The notes under the pieces are model-generated. The model saw only the letters and a program-made list of their open reading frames with translations. It did not search any database and was not told where the DNA came from. Position numbers and translations under genes: made by a program. From Archivesica marissinica (taxonomy: Eukaryota; Mollusca; Bivalvia; Venerida; Vesicomyidae), in NCBI GenBank assembly GCA_014843695.1, contig CM026386.1, forward strand, positions 91,637,389 through 91,701,388: a DNA stretch of 64,000 bases, in the 5' to 3' direction. Shown one piece after another: positions 36,131 to 48,521 of this stretch. How positions within the stretch are numbered: position 1 is the first letter of the stretch; every line of letters starts with the position of its first letter.

Positions 36131-36364
36131 TCATATTATCAACCTGGTCTGCTGTGAAGTATCGCCCCAAATAGTTTGCGTCTGTCCCCCTGCAGCTAGA
36201 GCTACACGCCGCTGACGTCGGTTGTCCGAATCGGGTTGTCGACGTTTTCCATATCTGGATTTAATACATGTAGTTGCATCTTTAGAAACTGTTGTGTCAG
36301 GATCTTCCACAAACTGTTCAAGAAGTTCATCACAGTTCATGATAATAGTATTAACATTAAACAT
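36131..36364 (-). CDS. Small basic protein frame in Polinton context, unknown
   Basis: 77 codons with an acidic N-terminal half ('DELLEQFVEDPD') and a basic middle ('SRYGKRRQPDSDNRRQRR'). No family is recognised. It is on the same strand as the ATPase fragment, 113 bases downstream. It could be a core-like protein of the element or chance. Confidence 0.25.
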   Translation of the reverse strand: MFNVNTIIMNCDELLEQFVEDPDTTVSKDATTCIKSRYGKRRQPDSDNRRQRRVALAAGGQTQTIWGDTSQQTRLII

Positions 36365-36476
36365 GACTATCCATACTTGTTAGTTTAATATACTACCAGG
36401 CACATAAGGTACATATAATATAATTTGTGGTCTGACTGATCAGAAATAATGCTTCCCATATTATCAACTGATAACT

Positions 36477-36830
36477 TTATATATGATAATATTTGCATAA
36501 TAATTTGATAACTAGGTTAGTTCTTACGAAAATAGTGGCTTCTATCAGATCTCGGAAAAAGACTGTCTTGCCATACCCTGTTATGCTGCTTATAAACGCT
36601 GAGAGTGGGTATCGGGGGAGTAGGTTAGTAGAGCGCACTGATGAATCGGCCTCTTTGGTGATCTGGACTGCCACACACTCACTTGCGTTTTCCACCCTGC
36701 CACCGCTACCGTGGGGCTGATCATCGTCACTCGCCGCATATCTAACCATAGTGCATAATTTGAAGTCGAAATACCCTGTCAGAGAGACGTCTGCGAGCTC
36801 CAGGTATTTGGCACTTAGACCCAGCAGCAA
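36477..36830 (-). pseudogene. Polinton-like packaging ATPase N-terminal fragment
   Basis: The minus-strand frame contains 'PLSAFISSITGYGKTVFFRD', a P-loop (GxxxxGKT-type 'SITGYGKT') in the context seen at the start of FtsK/HerA-like packaging ATPases of Polintons. The rest of the ATPase (Walker B and arginine finger) is not found downstream, so it is truncated at about 36480. The upstream ~70 residues are not recognisable. The identification rests on the P-loop plus the neighbouring polymerase. Confidence 0.45.
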
Positions 36831-37052
36831 ACGTTCGTTTTGTTACCAGCATCGATTCGAAGTCAGGTTACGTTCCAGTTACGGATCGTGGCGAGATGTT
36901 GTTCGTAATAGTTACTCTCTGTCTGATTCCTTTTACCACGAGTGGTTATGCAATATGAGGTATTTGTTGAGTCTACGCTCGTACTGAGATAAAGCCATTG
37001 CTATATTGAACCCAGCGGCGTTTATTCAATACACCGATTTGACACATTCGAT

Positions 37053-37963
37053 ATGGATGACATGGACCATTTCAAATCGAATGAAGTCGAACCGGATGAT
37101 AATGACACTCCGCTGCTGGTTCAGTCGGATGCTTCTGATTCATCTACTGGTGCTCTTAGCCATGAACTCCTTGAATCAGCTGTAAATGACTACTATAACA
37201 AACTGGCAGAACATGGTATTGTCCCAACTGTCGGTTGCGACTACTCCAGGTTCGAAGTGGATCGGTTCGGTAGGCTACGATTAATGGCCGTGGATATAGA
37301 GATCATCGACGATGACACTAAATAACCCCTAGCAATGAGTACTGTTACTGGAAAAGGGGTGGCAATCAAGTCATAACGGACGAACTCGGATTTGTGGATA
37401 TGAAGCGGGGTAAAATTATAATACCCGCCCGCGTAGTTGAAGTCCTCAATGCAGCCACCACTGAGTTAGACGGAGCGGCTGCCACTATAGAAACAGATGA
37501 GCTCCGAAAGGGCCCGCACATATCCACAAATGCTATTAACACAGTGGGGTATGCCATTCCAGTCGTGTAAGCAACCCAGGAAATAAACGTTTTTATGCTG
37601 ACCACTCCATTTAAAACGTGGATTTTATTTGTCATATCACTAATATTCAAGGCGGCGTACAGTTGCTTCAACATCCAATCCATAACCGCAATGGCAAGCT
37701 ATATATTGGTTTATGGTCGTTTGTGTGTTTGGTTGGCTGGTATAACGTACAACCCGGGAAGTTTATTAACTACACTCGGGATAGAACTGACGTCTATGAT
37801 TGATGTGCAACCCAGGGAGTCTCTGGGTAAACTAATCATTTAGCCAGGGCTGCACTGTTCCAAACAAATAGCCGAGGTCGTGGGTGGTATTGTACCAGGG
37901 GCCAAGCTAAGTGTAAATAAAGCGACAAGGGGCAATCAAACGTCCCGGCCGATTGCAACTTGA
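37053..37963 (+). pseudogene. Unknown Polinton-context gene(s), at least three frame pieces
   Basis: Piece one (37053-37325) starts with an ATG after a plausible leader and is acidic ('MDDMDHFKSNEVEPDDND'), with 'YSRFEVDRFGRLRLMAVDI'. Piece two, two bases out of frame (about 37330-37570), contains 'DELGFVDMKRGKIIIPARVV' and ends 'GYAIPVV'. Piece three (37595-37963) has one TAG at 37844 and ends 'VVGGIVPGAKLSVNKATRG'. Pieces one and two may be one frameshifted gene. The codon pattern looks protein-like, but I cannot name a family; minor virion or accessory proteins of the element are possible. Confidence 0.35.
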
Positions 37964-38779
37964 AAAGTATCTAATGCATACACCGACATCATATCTGTAA
38001 CTCGTTTCAGGACACTAAATCATATACTGCCTATATAAATTGGGAACTGGGCCAGACTACAAGTAAATACACGTTTTTGTAATTCAGGTATTAACGAAAT
38101 AGGCGAGGAATTTCACTATTTTTATTTCAGTGAAAATCATTTGAAAATGAAAGGCACTTGTACATTAAATCTTGCTATTACAAAAGGCCAACCACATTCA
38201 AGATGGATCATTTACTGCATACCCCACACATCGACTGGAATATATCAAACTCTATAAATTTATTAAAATAGTTGTATGTAGGAATAGGTAAACTTCACAA
38301 CAATGCAATTACATCTCATATATACATGCATGTCCCTAATATGAACTGTTCGATTGTCAACCTGATAGTATACAGAACATCATATGTAAATACTGTGAAA
38401 TTAATCGTGATATTGCTTTTTTTGTTTTGTTTTGTTGATTGTACATGCTTAATATGTAATACTAAAGCAAAATTGAAATTCATCCAAATTTTGCCGATGA
38501 ATTTTGACCGTATTGATATATGTATTATTCGACAAATTAATAAAATTCCAAACACAACTTATTTCGACACTATTGTTTTACACTATCACATGGTACATTG
38601 ATTTCTTTCCAGACGGCCCATACAGCCAGCCAGGAATGTCGGTCCACTAATAACAATGTAGTATTTGTTCAATATACTGAGCATACACAATATGTACCAG
38701 TGTGTCCACACTAAATTCCAAGTGTGTATAAATTGTATTAATGATCGATTCATTGTAATAGATGAGTAGTATATTTCAG

Positions 38780-38889
38780 GTAAGGCAGCATCCTTTGTGC
38801 CGACCGTTACAAGTGGGAAGAAACTGATGATAACAATAGATAAACTGTATCCATCCACTCCACAACTCAGTCCTTCGTTCTCAGATGGG
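38780..38889 (+). CDS. Doubtful short exon with good splice borders
   Basis: TATATTTCAG precedes 38780 and GTAAGT starts at 38890. The 110-base interval is open in phase 1 and reads 'KAASFVPTVTSGKKLMITID' followed by a Pro/Ser-rich end 'STPQLSPSFSDG'. It has no Cys and no recognised domain. The strand agrees with the Ig exons, so it may be a linker exon of the same gene. A chance pairing of splice-like signals is the alternative. Confidence 0.3.
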
Positions 38890-39740
38890 GTAAGTAAAGG
38901 CTAATTTGATTATGCTCTAGTGCTGGGTCTATAATACATCTATATAATAAGTGAACTGACGGATTATCTATTTGTACTTCCTCCAGTAACCGCGTGGAAA
39001 TAAATATACATTACTGTCACGTTAGCCATTCAATATGACCTTCTCCCATTTCATCTGCAATTCGCTCAATTCCCTTATGAGTAGTCAGAAAGAGTAGTTG
39101 ATATTTTAAATAGTGTATGTATGGATTTGACATGTGTAGTATAAATCAAGTATGCGCACCACCACCCCTTTAGAATTATATTCCGACACCTACACGCATC
39201 TTAAGCAAAAGTATCTTCTGACATAGATGGAACCATTACGCCGTGAGGTCAGCATATGGCTACATATAGAATTGATTACATGGTATATTACATATAAATA
39301 TATATAATATACATCAAACTGAATGAAAACCCCTGATTGATTCAATGCGTGCACTATTTCACTACCGGTGACGAAAATGTTGCCTAACACAGGAACATGG
39401 ACACACTTCTAAGGCCCTTCGGAGAAAGATTGCCATCCGAGTGTGCATTGAAATCGTGGTGGTCAAGTGATATTCAGTTAATCCATTAACCTATACATTA
39501 TCTTGTGTTGAATGATTCAAGGAATTTTGACAACAAACCAGTTAATGCCTGAAAACAACTGAAAGCTAAAGTTTTTTTTACACGGACAGGCACACTCACA
39601 GTGTACAATACCATTACATAGAGATAACTATATCATATGGCTATGTCCAGGCAGAATACATAAGATCTGTTCCAGCTGTAAATGACAAGAAAAAGGATTA
39701 CGTGGTGTGGGTTTGCCTGTCAAAGGTTACTGGGCGAGTT

Positions 39741-39962
39741 CATGCTGCTTATTGTAACTGTGATGCGGGGTCCATGCTGCTGATTGTACCTGTGATACGG
39801 GGTCCATGCTACTGATTGTACCTGTGATGCGGGGTCCATGCTGCTGAGTGTACCTGTGATGCGGGGTCCATGCTGCTGATTGTACCTGTGATGCGGGGTC
39901 CATGCTGCTGATTGTACCTGTGATGCAGGGTTCATGCTGCTGATTGTACCTGTGATGCGGGG
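39741..39962. repeat. 32-bp minisatellite, ~7 units
   Basis: CATGCTGCTGATTGTACCTG followed by TGATGCGGGGTC repeats at 39741, 39773, 39805, 39837, 39869, 39901 and 39933. A few substitutions are present. It ends in GGGGTATGTATT. Confidence 0.95.
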
Positions 39963-40625
39963 TATGTATTCTTGTTACAATAATTCCGATTGAATATCAT
40001 TTCAATAAATTTTCCTGAAAAAGAAAATATATTCATTACAAGCTTCCATCCACACCTGTGACCGTTTTCCTCAATAGGTCATCTGCCTGTCTGTGCTCAG
40101 TCAAATTCAGGTGGTTTCGTATAAATCCATTTACATTAATGGTCAAGATCCCATCACCTGATTAGCGTAGGTGTGATAACATAACGCAGTTCATTTTAAA
40201 AAGGGAATGTCCATTCATTCCCAATTAAAATGCCAATATTGGGCATTTGAGCATCTAAAATGCCCTATTATTTTTGATATATTTTCTTAAAAAACAACAA
40301 AACACAGGTGAAAGTGAAAATATGTTGTATGAAAATGCATGAGGATTAGCATAATTTTAACAAACAAGGTATCATAAATGATACGCAGGCGTATCAAAAT
40401 GAAATCTACAGAAATGTTTCGATAAATTAGCTGTACATGGTGAAATGTGCAAAAAAATTGAAGTGAAAACAAGAAAGCAGGAGCTGTCGGAATTATGGAA
40501 AATAGCCCTCTGTGACATTTTGACTTGTGTGCAAGAAAGAACCTGATACAGTTCCCGATTGTATTTTGAAAACTGGGTTTGGATACAATAGTTTCAGTTC
40601 AGTCAGTACAAACTGGGGGGGGAGG

Positions 40626-41110
40626 GGGTCATGAACCAGCTGCCCGCAGGTTATATGTGAAAGACTCGGTACAGGAACACACCAACATAACAGTGAGTGA
40701 AACAGGATTAGTTGTCAACACCAAACATCCTCACCTTGGTGTTAGCCCAGATGAGCTTGTTAACTGCACTCAGTGTGTGTCTAACAACGGCATTTTAGAA
40801 ATAAAATGTCCATATAAATATAGAACTATATCACCGATAGAGGCTTCCAAACAGAAATACTTCTTCTGTTACTTGGAACATGGAAACGTGATATTGAAAA
40901 AGAATCACAACTATTATTTCCAAGTACAAGGCCAAATGGGTATACTAGAATGCAGCTGGTGTGGCTTTTATGTGTGGACATTAGAAGGTCGGTCAACTGG
41001 GAGAACTTGATAACATTTTCTGGGAAAATATGTTAGCTAAATTGGATGCATTTTGCATACAGTCAATGTTTTCTGAAATGTTCACACGCCGTATAAAGCG
41101 TGGCAAATAA
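40626..41110 (+). pseudogene. YqaJ-type exonuclease domain relic (transposon-associated)
   Basis: The frame contains 'SETGLVVNTKHPHLGVSPDE' (catalytic Asp in 'SPDE'), 'GILEIKCPYKYR' (the E-x-K pair), 'ASKQKYFFCYLEHG', 'HNYYFQVQGQMGI' and 'CGFYVWT'. These are the ordered blocks of the YqaJ / lambda-exonuclease family. The frame stops after 'EGRSTGRT' (41010), but the neighbouring frame continues with 'LDNIFWENMLAKLDAFC' and 'FTRRIKRGK' to TAA 41108-41110, the expected family end, so one frameshift lies near 40990. The N-terminal part of the protein is absent. Acceptor-like 'GCCCGCAG' precedes the conserved part at 40651. In animals such domains are known in ISL2EU (IS4EU) transposons, which I infer as the source. 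Confidence 0.7.
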
Positions 41111-44100
41111 TGTATGCCCTAAAATTGTGTTGATATTTGTGTAAATGTCACCAGTTGTACAACTAGTTCAGATCTTGTTAGGAAAACGAATGATGTAAAA
41201 ACCGTTACCGCTATATATAACTTTAATACCGAAGTTAACATAGCATGTACATTGCATGCCGGGACATATTAATGATTTTCGTTTTTATACGGAGGGTTAC
41301 CTGTACATAATTAACTTATGCAATGTGTTTGCATTGATTACTAGATGTACATGTAACTGTAGGTAATATGCCAGGAGGGCATGCATATTATATCAGGAAG
41401 ACACAATTTCACTGTATGAACCAATTTTATGCGAGCAAATGTTAATTTATAATAAAACATGATAAAAGGGATTGACGCACATTAATTTCTTTGCTCTAAT
41501 TAGCTATTCTGAAGAAATTGAGAGCGGCACATGAATACAGACTAAATACGATTATAATATTTATTACATTGTATTAACAATTGTTCATTAATGAAATAAA
41601 CACATAGCATTGTTATTTATTTGTTTACATGCACGTTCAGTCATCCATTACTAGATACCAGTAATACAGTGGCCAGAACTGGGTTGCATTTTCTACTACT
41701 GTTGTTTTGAAGTTTATGCAGTCATCATATCATAGTAGACTTCACCGTTACCATCCTCACCACCATCTTGAAATTATCCACTGAATTATTCAGTGTCCCA
41801 TCAGGTTGGAGAAGTGCAGTTGTTGCTCAGGTCTATAAGAAAGATACAAGTCCAAATCATTGGAGATGTTACGAATATCTCGGTTATGCAACAACCATCT
41901 CGAGCTCCATGACATCGACGTTACACACTTATTAACACTATGTTCATTAGCCAACCATTTGCAATGGTTAAATTTAAATGTAATAACTATTATAGCAATC
42001 ATTATGATGCTGGCACATGACACTATAAATACATACACATTGATATGACTGTGTTCTTGAATCTCAACAGGCTCATGGGTATTAGTGTCACATGGGGTTC
42101 GTATTTAGAATACAAACACAACATCGAAGTTCCTTATACCAATCTATATATTCAAAAAGAGAGCCTATAATTAAAAGAATACATATACACTACTTTACAA
42201 ATCATGGTACTTACAATTTCAATAAATACACATTTCAAGCACATTTCAATATTGCAAATACACGTATACATATCTACAATGTAAAATAATAATAACAAAC
42301 CACACATTACTAGAGTCGCTGTGAAGTTCAATTATACAAATTTACATGTATATAATTATGTAGACTATTTAACTTAGTCAGTTTAGTTTACCTATCCTGT
42401 TGACTATTGAAGACGAAGTGTTAGGTCCTAAACAATTTAGCGGGAAGTGCACTTAATTAGCTTTGTTTGGAATTCACTCATTCACACACGTGACTTGACC
42501 ATAACTTACTGTCACTCACCCATAGTACTATATGCACAATAGTAATACAGTATTATACACTAGAATCATATGGGATCATACTGCATAATTATGATATGAC
42601 TCAGATCACTGAATGTATTAGGCCATTTAAATAATCAATACATATATTACATGAATAAACAATACAATATAAACTGTCATAGAGAAATATACTGAAACCG
42701 AAATTCAGAAAATTAGTGTAGTTTAAAAATATGTAATGTAGAATGTCCGCAATTCGGTGACAAAGTTCATGTAACTAAAATATATGAAATAATTTCCTTA
42801 GTACATATTATCTCCTACAGGGATACACAATACAAACAAGGTTACGTTGTTAGAGGTATGCATTGTTAAATTAATAACACACTACATAATTGTAGCAGTG
42901 TTGACTTTACCCATTCTTATAATTTCCCATTATGCTTACATATACCCATGTTATGTAATGGACTTGTCCAAATAGTTGAATTCAATATAGGAAGTTACGT
43001 ATGTCACATGAATAATTTTGATTTTCCGCGGTTGGTTTTGATTGGTATATTAGGTATGTTAATATACGTGGAATATATTGCAATGGTTAGTATTTGTTTT
43101 TGCATTGATTAGTTGTCGTTAATGTTGTTGTAGCAATGTGTTATTGCGTTTCTAAGATTCGGTTATTTCTTCGGTAATGTCATATTGTTTCGCGACGGGT
43201 GTTAATGTTTGACTTCTCTATTACTGTCATGTTCCTTACTGTACTAATAATGCTTGTTACGATTTGGTATTGGTGTTACAGTAACTGCACAGTATGAGAG
43301 CAGTGTAACTAGTCGTCGTATTGCTAAGAGAATGTTGTCTTGCAGACAAGGTATGTAGAGAATGGCATACTCTATGTGCATATATGTTTTACTATATAAT
43401 AAACCGAACAAAGTCGGTGAGAGTTGATACAGTTACTCGTACCACTATGCGTAATTACTCGGTTGTATATTTTAATGTTGTACCTACGACAAACCGAATT
43501 ATGTACATGGTCGTTAATGATAAAATTGTAAGTTGTCATTGACCATTAATGTAAGTTGTCATAGACAATGCATGTATTGATGTATGAATATAGTTGCATA
43601 CCAAACAGTTATTATGCGTAACGTATAATTGCAGATCCGGATTTGCTTCAGAGATTATCATGGGATTTACTTCAAGTGTTGTATTGCTTCACGGGGAGAC
43701 CGGGGTACGGTGATTTAAGGGGCACAGTGGATCATTATCTATACTTAGAAGTTTTCAGAAGGCAATCACCTGATGACATCATCATTTTATGTGCACGGAA
43801 GTTACCCAAGTAAATATGTGGAGATATTTTAAATTGTGAATCCAACCTACACATTTAGAGGTAAATATGTTTTATATCTGCAAAAGTATTTCTTTCGGAG
43901 TGCAAACAGTTTGTGTTTGATCTATATATTCACACACGTATGGGGCTATTAATCACATTTGGTTATATCCATGTGTCTGCTTGTGAGGTTTTGAGCATGG
44001 TAAATGTTCCATGTATGCAGCCATTTTCTTTTCAAGGTCAAGTGATTGTGATCCAGTTTTCTTCGGATAGTTGTTATTGTTTATGCTTGGAAATAGTTCA

Positions 44101-44330
44101 TGGAACTGAGCAGTATAAGTTAACAAGAAATATTTCTATCATCTCTGTATGCTGTGATATTACCAGATACCACTTTACAATTCAGCTGGTTTGATGCCCA
44201 GAAGCACCTAGCATCTCGCGAGCGACTAGTTTCAACAGACACAATATTGCAGTACAATTCAAATTGTTGCATGTAAACATAATAAGCAAGTTGGAAAAAT
44301 ACATAATGTGGAACGTGAATAAATAAATGC
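41111..44330. other. No gene recognised
   Basis: AT-rich stretch with only short frames. The frame at 43913-44194 has scattered Cys and a weak Ig-like rhythm but no splice borders or clear Ig core. Confidence 0.5.
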
Positions 44331-44339
44331 CGCAGGTAA

Positions 44340-44606
44340 TTCAAGTCTGCCGTTCATGGTCTTCCGGGTGTTTATTGTATGGACTCATTGATGTACGGTG
44401 CACACCCGGGTCTTGCAAAATACAACGGAATAATTATATTGACATTACCACGGCACTACAGCCACAAAATGCAACCGCTAGATTGCTCTGTATATGGTCC
44501 ATTCAAGGCTTTTGTCAATCAGTCACCAAATTCCGTCATGATCAACCACATGACAATCTGTAAAAAACACAACAATAAAAAAGATAAAACTGTAACTGGT
44601 AAGTAA
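44340..44606 (+). pseudogene. pogo/Tigger-type DDE_1 transposase fragment
   Basis: The frame reads 'MDSLMYGAHPGLAKYNGIII', 'LTLPRHYSHKMQPLDCSVYG' and 'PFKAFVNQ'. These are the central DDE_1 blocks of pogo-like transposases: a degenerate second-Asp region followed by 'LxLPxHxSHxxQPLD', whose final Asp is catalytic. Only about 80 codons survive. The DNA-binding N-terminus and first Asp block are not seen, so this is a short dead fragment. Confidence 0.75.
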
Positions 44607-47600
44607 CGTCGGTGACACTAGTTCGGAATCCGAAGAAGAGCTTGCCTTATGTGATAACGTGATGAATCAGACTACAGTTCAATAAAAGTACTTTCGCATG
44701 ATTCAATCAAATAAAATGACTTTGTATTGATAACATTTGAAACAACTTGCTTATGTGGGCCAGGTTCTCCTGCACCACACTGAATCAAATGAAGACAGTG
44801 ATATCAACCTCGAAGTTAAGTTCCTGAGGCGTGAACATCCGCAAAATATACATTTATCTTTCCAAATGCAGATAATATCTGCGATGTGTCCTTCGGTGAT
44901 GCTATATGCAATCTACCTAATCCAATCCACCATAGTGGGATTACTCATGTTACATGGCATCTAAAATGGTTTACTGATAATGCTCACACATGGCCCTGTG
45001 TCCAATATTGCCGAAATCTCGATTCCATTAATATTTACGTTCACCTCATTTGATGTACCAACCAGTATAGGTGCAGGAGTAGTTGCACCTGTTCTTGTTT
45101 ATAAAAACGCATTTATCTTTATACAATATATTGCGATGTGACCTAGTTGTCAGCGGTTAAAACACGTTGGCTTAACATTATATTCAACTCTTTGTTTCTG
45201 TGGTCTATCAGGCTGTCTGACTCTGTTTCTATTATGTTGATAATAATGTTCCTTGTAATATTTACTCGGAACTTTGTATGAATAATAATGTCTGCAATTG
45301 TGTTGTGGCAGTTATTTCAGTTCACATAATTCACCTTTGTCTTCCTGGTTAATCCCATTACAGTATGTCCGTACTTCCCCTTGTTTCCGATATCCATATT
45401 GTAATTTCATGTTCCAATTATAAATTATTGAACTCTGTTTATTTAATACGTCGTTGACATAAAGCAGTATATAAATCACGAGTGTAGGTTCGAGTCATAC
45501 TGGGGCTGCACATGTTACCCAGAACGCAGGCATTTTACCCATTGATGTCCGATGTTGTGCAATCCAAAATGGCCATAGTAGGGATTGCTAATAAGGACTA
45601 TGCCACGCCCCCGTATCAGAATGTGGAATATGCCCGCATGTTATGCAATGTGGCGCCAAAGTGTTGCCTATACTACTAGCCGAGTCCTTCTAAATATTCC
45701 TCCAGAGCTGTGATTAAGCATGTGCACAATCCCATACTGAATTACCAGTAACATACAGATACAGATACAACTGTCTGTTTGAATTACAACATATTTCAAT
45801 GATCTGAGTCTTGAACACATGAATATAAACGTTTTAATGTATGAAATGCTGGATGTTATGCTATATAAGTTCAGCAACTGTATAGATACTTCGGAAGGGA
45901 AGTGTATTTTAAGCATATTTATACAAAGTCAACGTTCTCCATGTTGTTGTGGTTGTTGCCTTTCAATTGCTTACCTCTCAATGCTGTACTGATAGTCTCA
46001 AATTATTTAATGTGAGGAAGCGATCCATCTGGCAGAAAGTCAATGGTTCTACCCGAGTATCCTGCCGTGTCTGAAATACTGCCCAGAGTGCACCAACGGT
46101 AATCCTCCATCACCCAATAGACGATGTTGTTCATTTTTAGTATTCTCTTAAGCGTATCCCTTCATTTACCTATTCAATCCAAACAATACTGTTCTTGAAA
46201 GACTTACTTATATTATTACTACATACAACTTTTGACCTTTTGGTTTCAAAACTTGTAGCCCAATGGGTTTGCACTTTAAATATACAATGTATATGTCTAT
46301 GAATATTGTCAGGTATGTTATTAATGGGACAGTAATGTTATTGTCATTTGTAAAATTTTAATTGTTCATTCAGTCAAACAAGTCATTGTCATTCATTGTA
46401 TATTTTAATAGTGGAACAGACGTTAAAAGTAAAAATGCCACCATAACCTTACAACGCATGGTATTATTTTAAGCGCAATGTGATATCCATATGTGTGACG
46501 TTGCACTGACATCGACTAATGGTACCTAAATATGCGAAATCATTGTATGACTTTGCAAGCACCCCATGCACGCTCCTTTCAAGTCGGAGGTAGAATCGAA
46601 ACTAGCACATTATACTTATACAATTTCCAAGCCTATAGTTTAGTCTATTACCATTCTGTACTTTGTCTAGTGTATTAATTGCCTATTCAAATGCATGAAC
46701 ATGTACATCTACTCGAGATATTATTCCAAAACGAAGTGCTTCATGTACATGTATATGGTTTAATATGCGCCTGCTTTATAATGTCAATGAACCAGTTCTA
46801 TGACGTGCTTACTCACGTTGACCAATGCTTACCGTTACATTTTCAGTGAGAGAATATCACAATAATGATCACTGGGAGCTGATGTCAAATGTTCCTTTGA
46901 CCAGAGAGATTCCAGAACGACATACATGCGAAAGCATAGCGACCAAACATCAGTAATGTGCCTACGAGTTAAATATTGAATCGGAACAATGCTCGCAATA
47001 TTGAAAGCGAAAATGGCACTACCCATGGGATGATAAATTATTGATTGCTTTGTTCACACCTTTGAAAACATGTCTGACACGTTACTACTACATTAACAGT
47101 GAGCGTTAGGACGCAACAGAAAGTTTTAAATGTGCCTGAATTTACGTGTATACAATATGTCGTAACACGCTCGAATTCTTGGCAGATTATGATGGAAATG
47201 ATAAGTGAGCAACACCGAGTATTATCCGATATTATGTTGGCCACAACTGTTACCAAATAGCAGGGTTCCAGACTTTTACTTTCGAACATATTTAATCTGG
47301 TAACTTGTGATGTCACTAATTAGCGTTTTGTCAAAATCGATGATATCATATTATGGACAGTATAAATTACAAATGTATGTAGATGCATATAATTCATGTT
47401 TCATAAACACTTATCCGATTTATCGCTTGTCTGTGTAATTAATTACTAGGCACTTTGTTTAACACTGTCCGATCCGTCTTTTTGCTAACACCGATGAAAC
47501 TTTGAACAATGTTGAAACTTAAGCTACATGTATGCAGTTAGCCGGTTAGTAAGTATGACCAGTTTGACACCCCATAATTTATGTAAGTTTAAATGATCTG

Positions 47601-47900
47601 CTGATGATCGATTCCCATTTGAGGCAATGCCTCAGTTCATATTAATTAATAACATTTAAATGGAAACCAGTCGCACTGTGACTCATCACTGTTATCAGAA
47701 TAACGCAACATTACGGCAGTATTCGGATTTTAACATTATCCAATGAAATGATATAACTTTGGACGTGGACATAAACGGAAACTACCGGGATTGTTCGTGA
47801 TATCTAATTAGCATCAAGTAGTTCCCTTGTTCCCCAGTGAGACAGATTTATCTTACACTCCAAAACGGCACCAAAGTCCTGTATATAAGTGAGAAATATA
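44607..47900. other. No gene recognised
   Basis: No coding signature or tandem repeat noticed; short frames only. Confidence 0.5.
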
Positions 47901-47904
47901 TATT

Positions 47905-48092
47905 GTGGAAGTCATGATAGCACAGTGGATGCGCGTTCGCTTCAGGTGCGAAAGGTCCGGAGTTCGAGCCCCGCTGGAGCCGTTACGAATGTGCCCTTAG
48001 GCAAGGCATTTAAATTCCACATTGCCTCTTCTCTCTCCTACATGACGATGGATTCCATCAGGAATGAGGTCTCGAGAATGATTAATATAAGT
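47905..48092 (+). repeat. tRNA-derived SINE, longest copy
   Basis: The head carries 'TGATAGCACAGTGGATGCGC' (A box TAGCACAGTGG) and 'GGAGTTCGAGCCCC' (B box region), followed by a non-tRNA body 'GTGCCCTTAGGCAAGGCATT', 'TAAATTCCACATTGCC' and 'GGATTCCATCAGGAATGAGG'. The body matches the inverted copy at 62659-62832 closely. Pol III transcription is expected from the boxes. No clean tail or target duplication was identified. Confidence 0.85.
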
Positions 48093-48330
48093 TGAAAGAA
48101 CTTGTTTCGCAATCGAGCTAAAATAAATTTTTATAAACTAGTGAGATAACAATATATACATCACCAGATATCACCAACCACAACATTATGACAATGGAAA
48201 TATATGATCTAGATAATTATATTTGTATGAAAACATTCAGCAGAATTGCAGGAAACGTAGAAGTAATAGCATATATTCAATGTGTGTCTGGTCTTGTAAT
48301 GCGATATGTTATATTTATGGTCCTTTACAG

Positions 48331-48506
48331 AACAGTGCAGTCACCATCCCGGGATCCAGTACATGTTCAAGGAGTACACAGTATTCAAACTACTACAAGT
48401 GTGTCTGGTCTTCTAGTAATTCTGTTGCAGATGGCTCATACACTTACAGTGTTGTTGTTACAACAGTAACACAAGCTGATCCACTGACGGGATCATTTAC
48501 GCTATC
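48331..48506 (+). CDS. Doubtful Ig-related exon B with a weak donor
   Basis: Acceptor TCCTTTACAG ends at 48330. The open frame reads 'NSAVTIPGSSTCSRSTQYSN', then 'YYKCVWSSS' and 'DGSYTYSVVVTTV', and ends 'QADPLTGSFTLS' before TAA 48508-48510. The position that in the downstream 97-bp units reads CTATCT|GTAAGTATC here reads CTATC|GTAATATC, a poor donor. Cys content and length are below a normal Ig fold. It may be a partial Ig exon or a decayed one. It is the apparent parent of the array at 48522-49140. Confidence 0.4.
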
Positions 48507-48521
48507 GTAATATCTCTTTGT

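Larger units (their letters stand above)
29480..37963. mobile_element. Decayed Polinton/Maverick-like DNA element, borders unresolved
   Basis: The region combines a Polinton-type family-B DNA polymerase (+ strand, 30060-31050 and 33581-35150), a short P-loop ATPase fragment on the minus strand (36510-36770) and several small unknown frames on both strands (36131-37963). It is crossed by many stops. A solo LTR (31051-33580) sits inside the polymerase. Terminal inverted repeats, integrase, protease and capsid genes were not recognised, so both borders are estimates; the left end may lie anywhere from about 29480 to 30060. Confidence 0.65.
37964..40570. other. Presumed intron/intergenic
   Basis: No gene apart from the doubtful exon at 38780-38889. 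Contains the 32-bp minisatellite at 39741-39962. Confidence 0.45.

Noticed and set aside
43913..44194. 93-codon frame with several Cys and a faint Ig rhythm
   Set aside because: No splice borders and no convincing Cys-Trp-Cys spacing.
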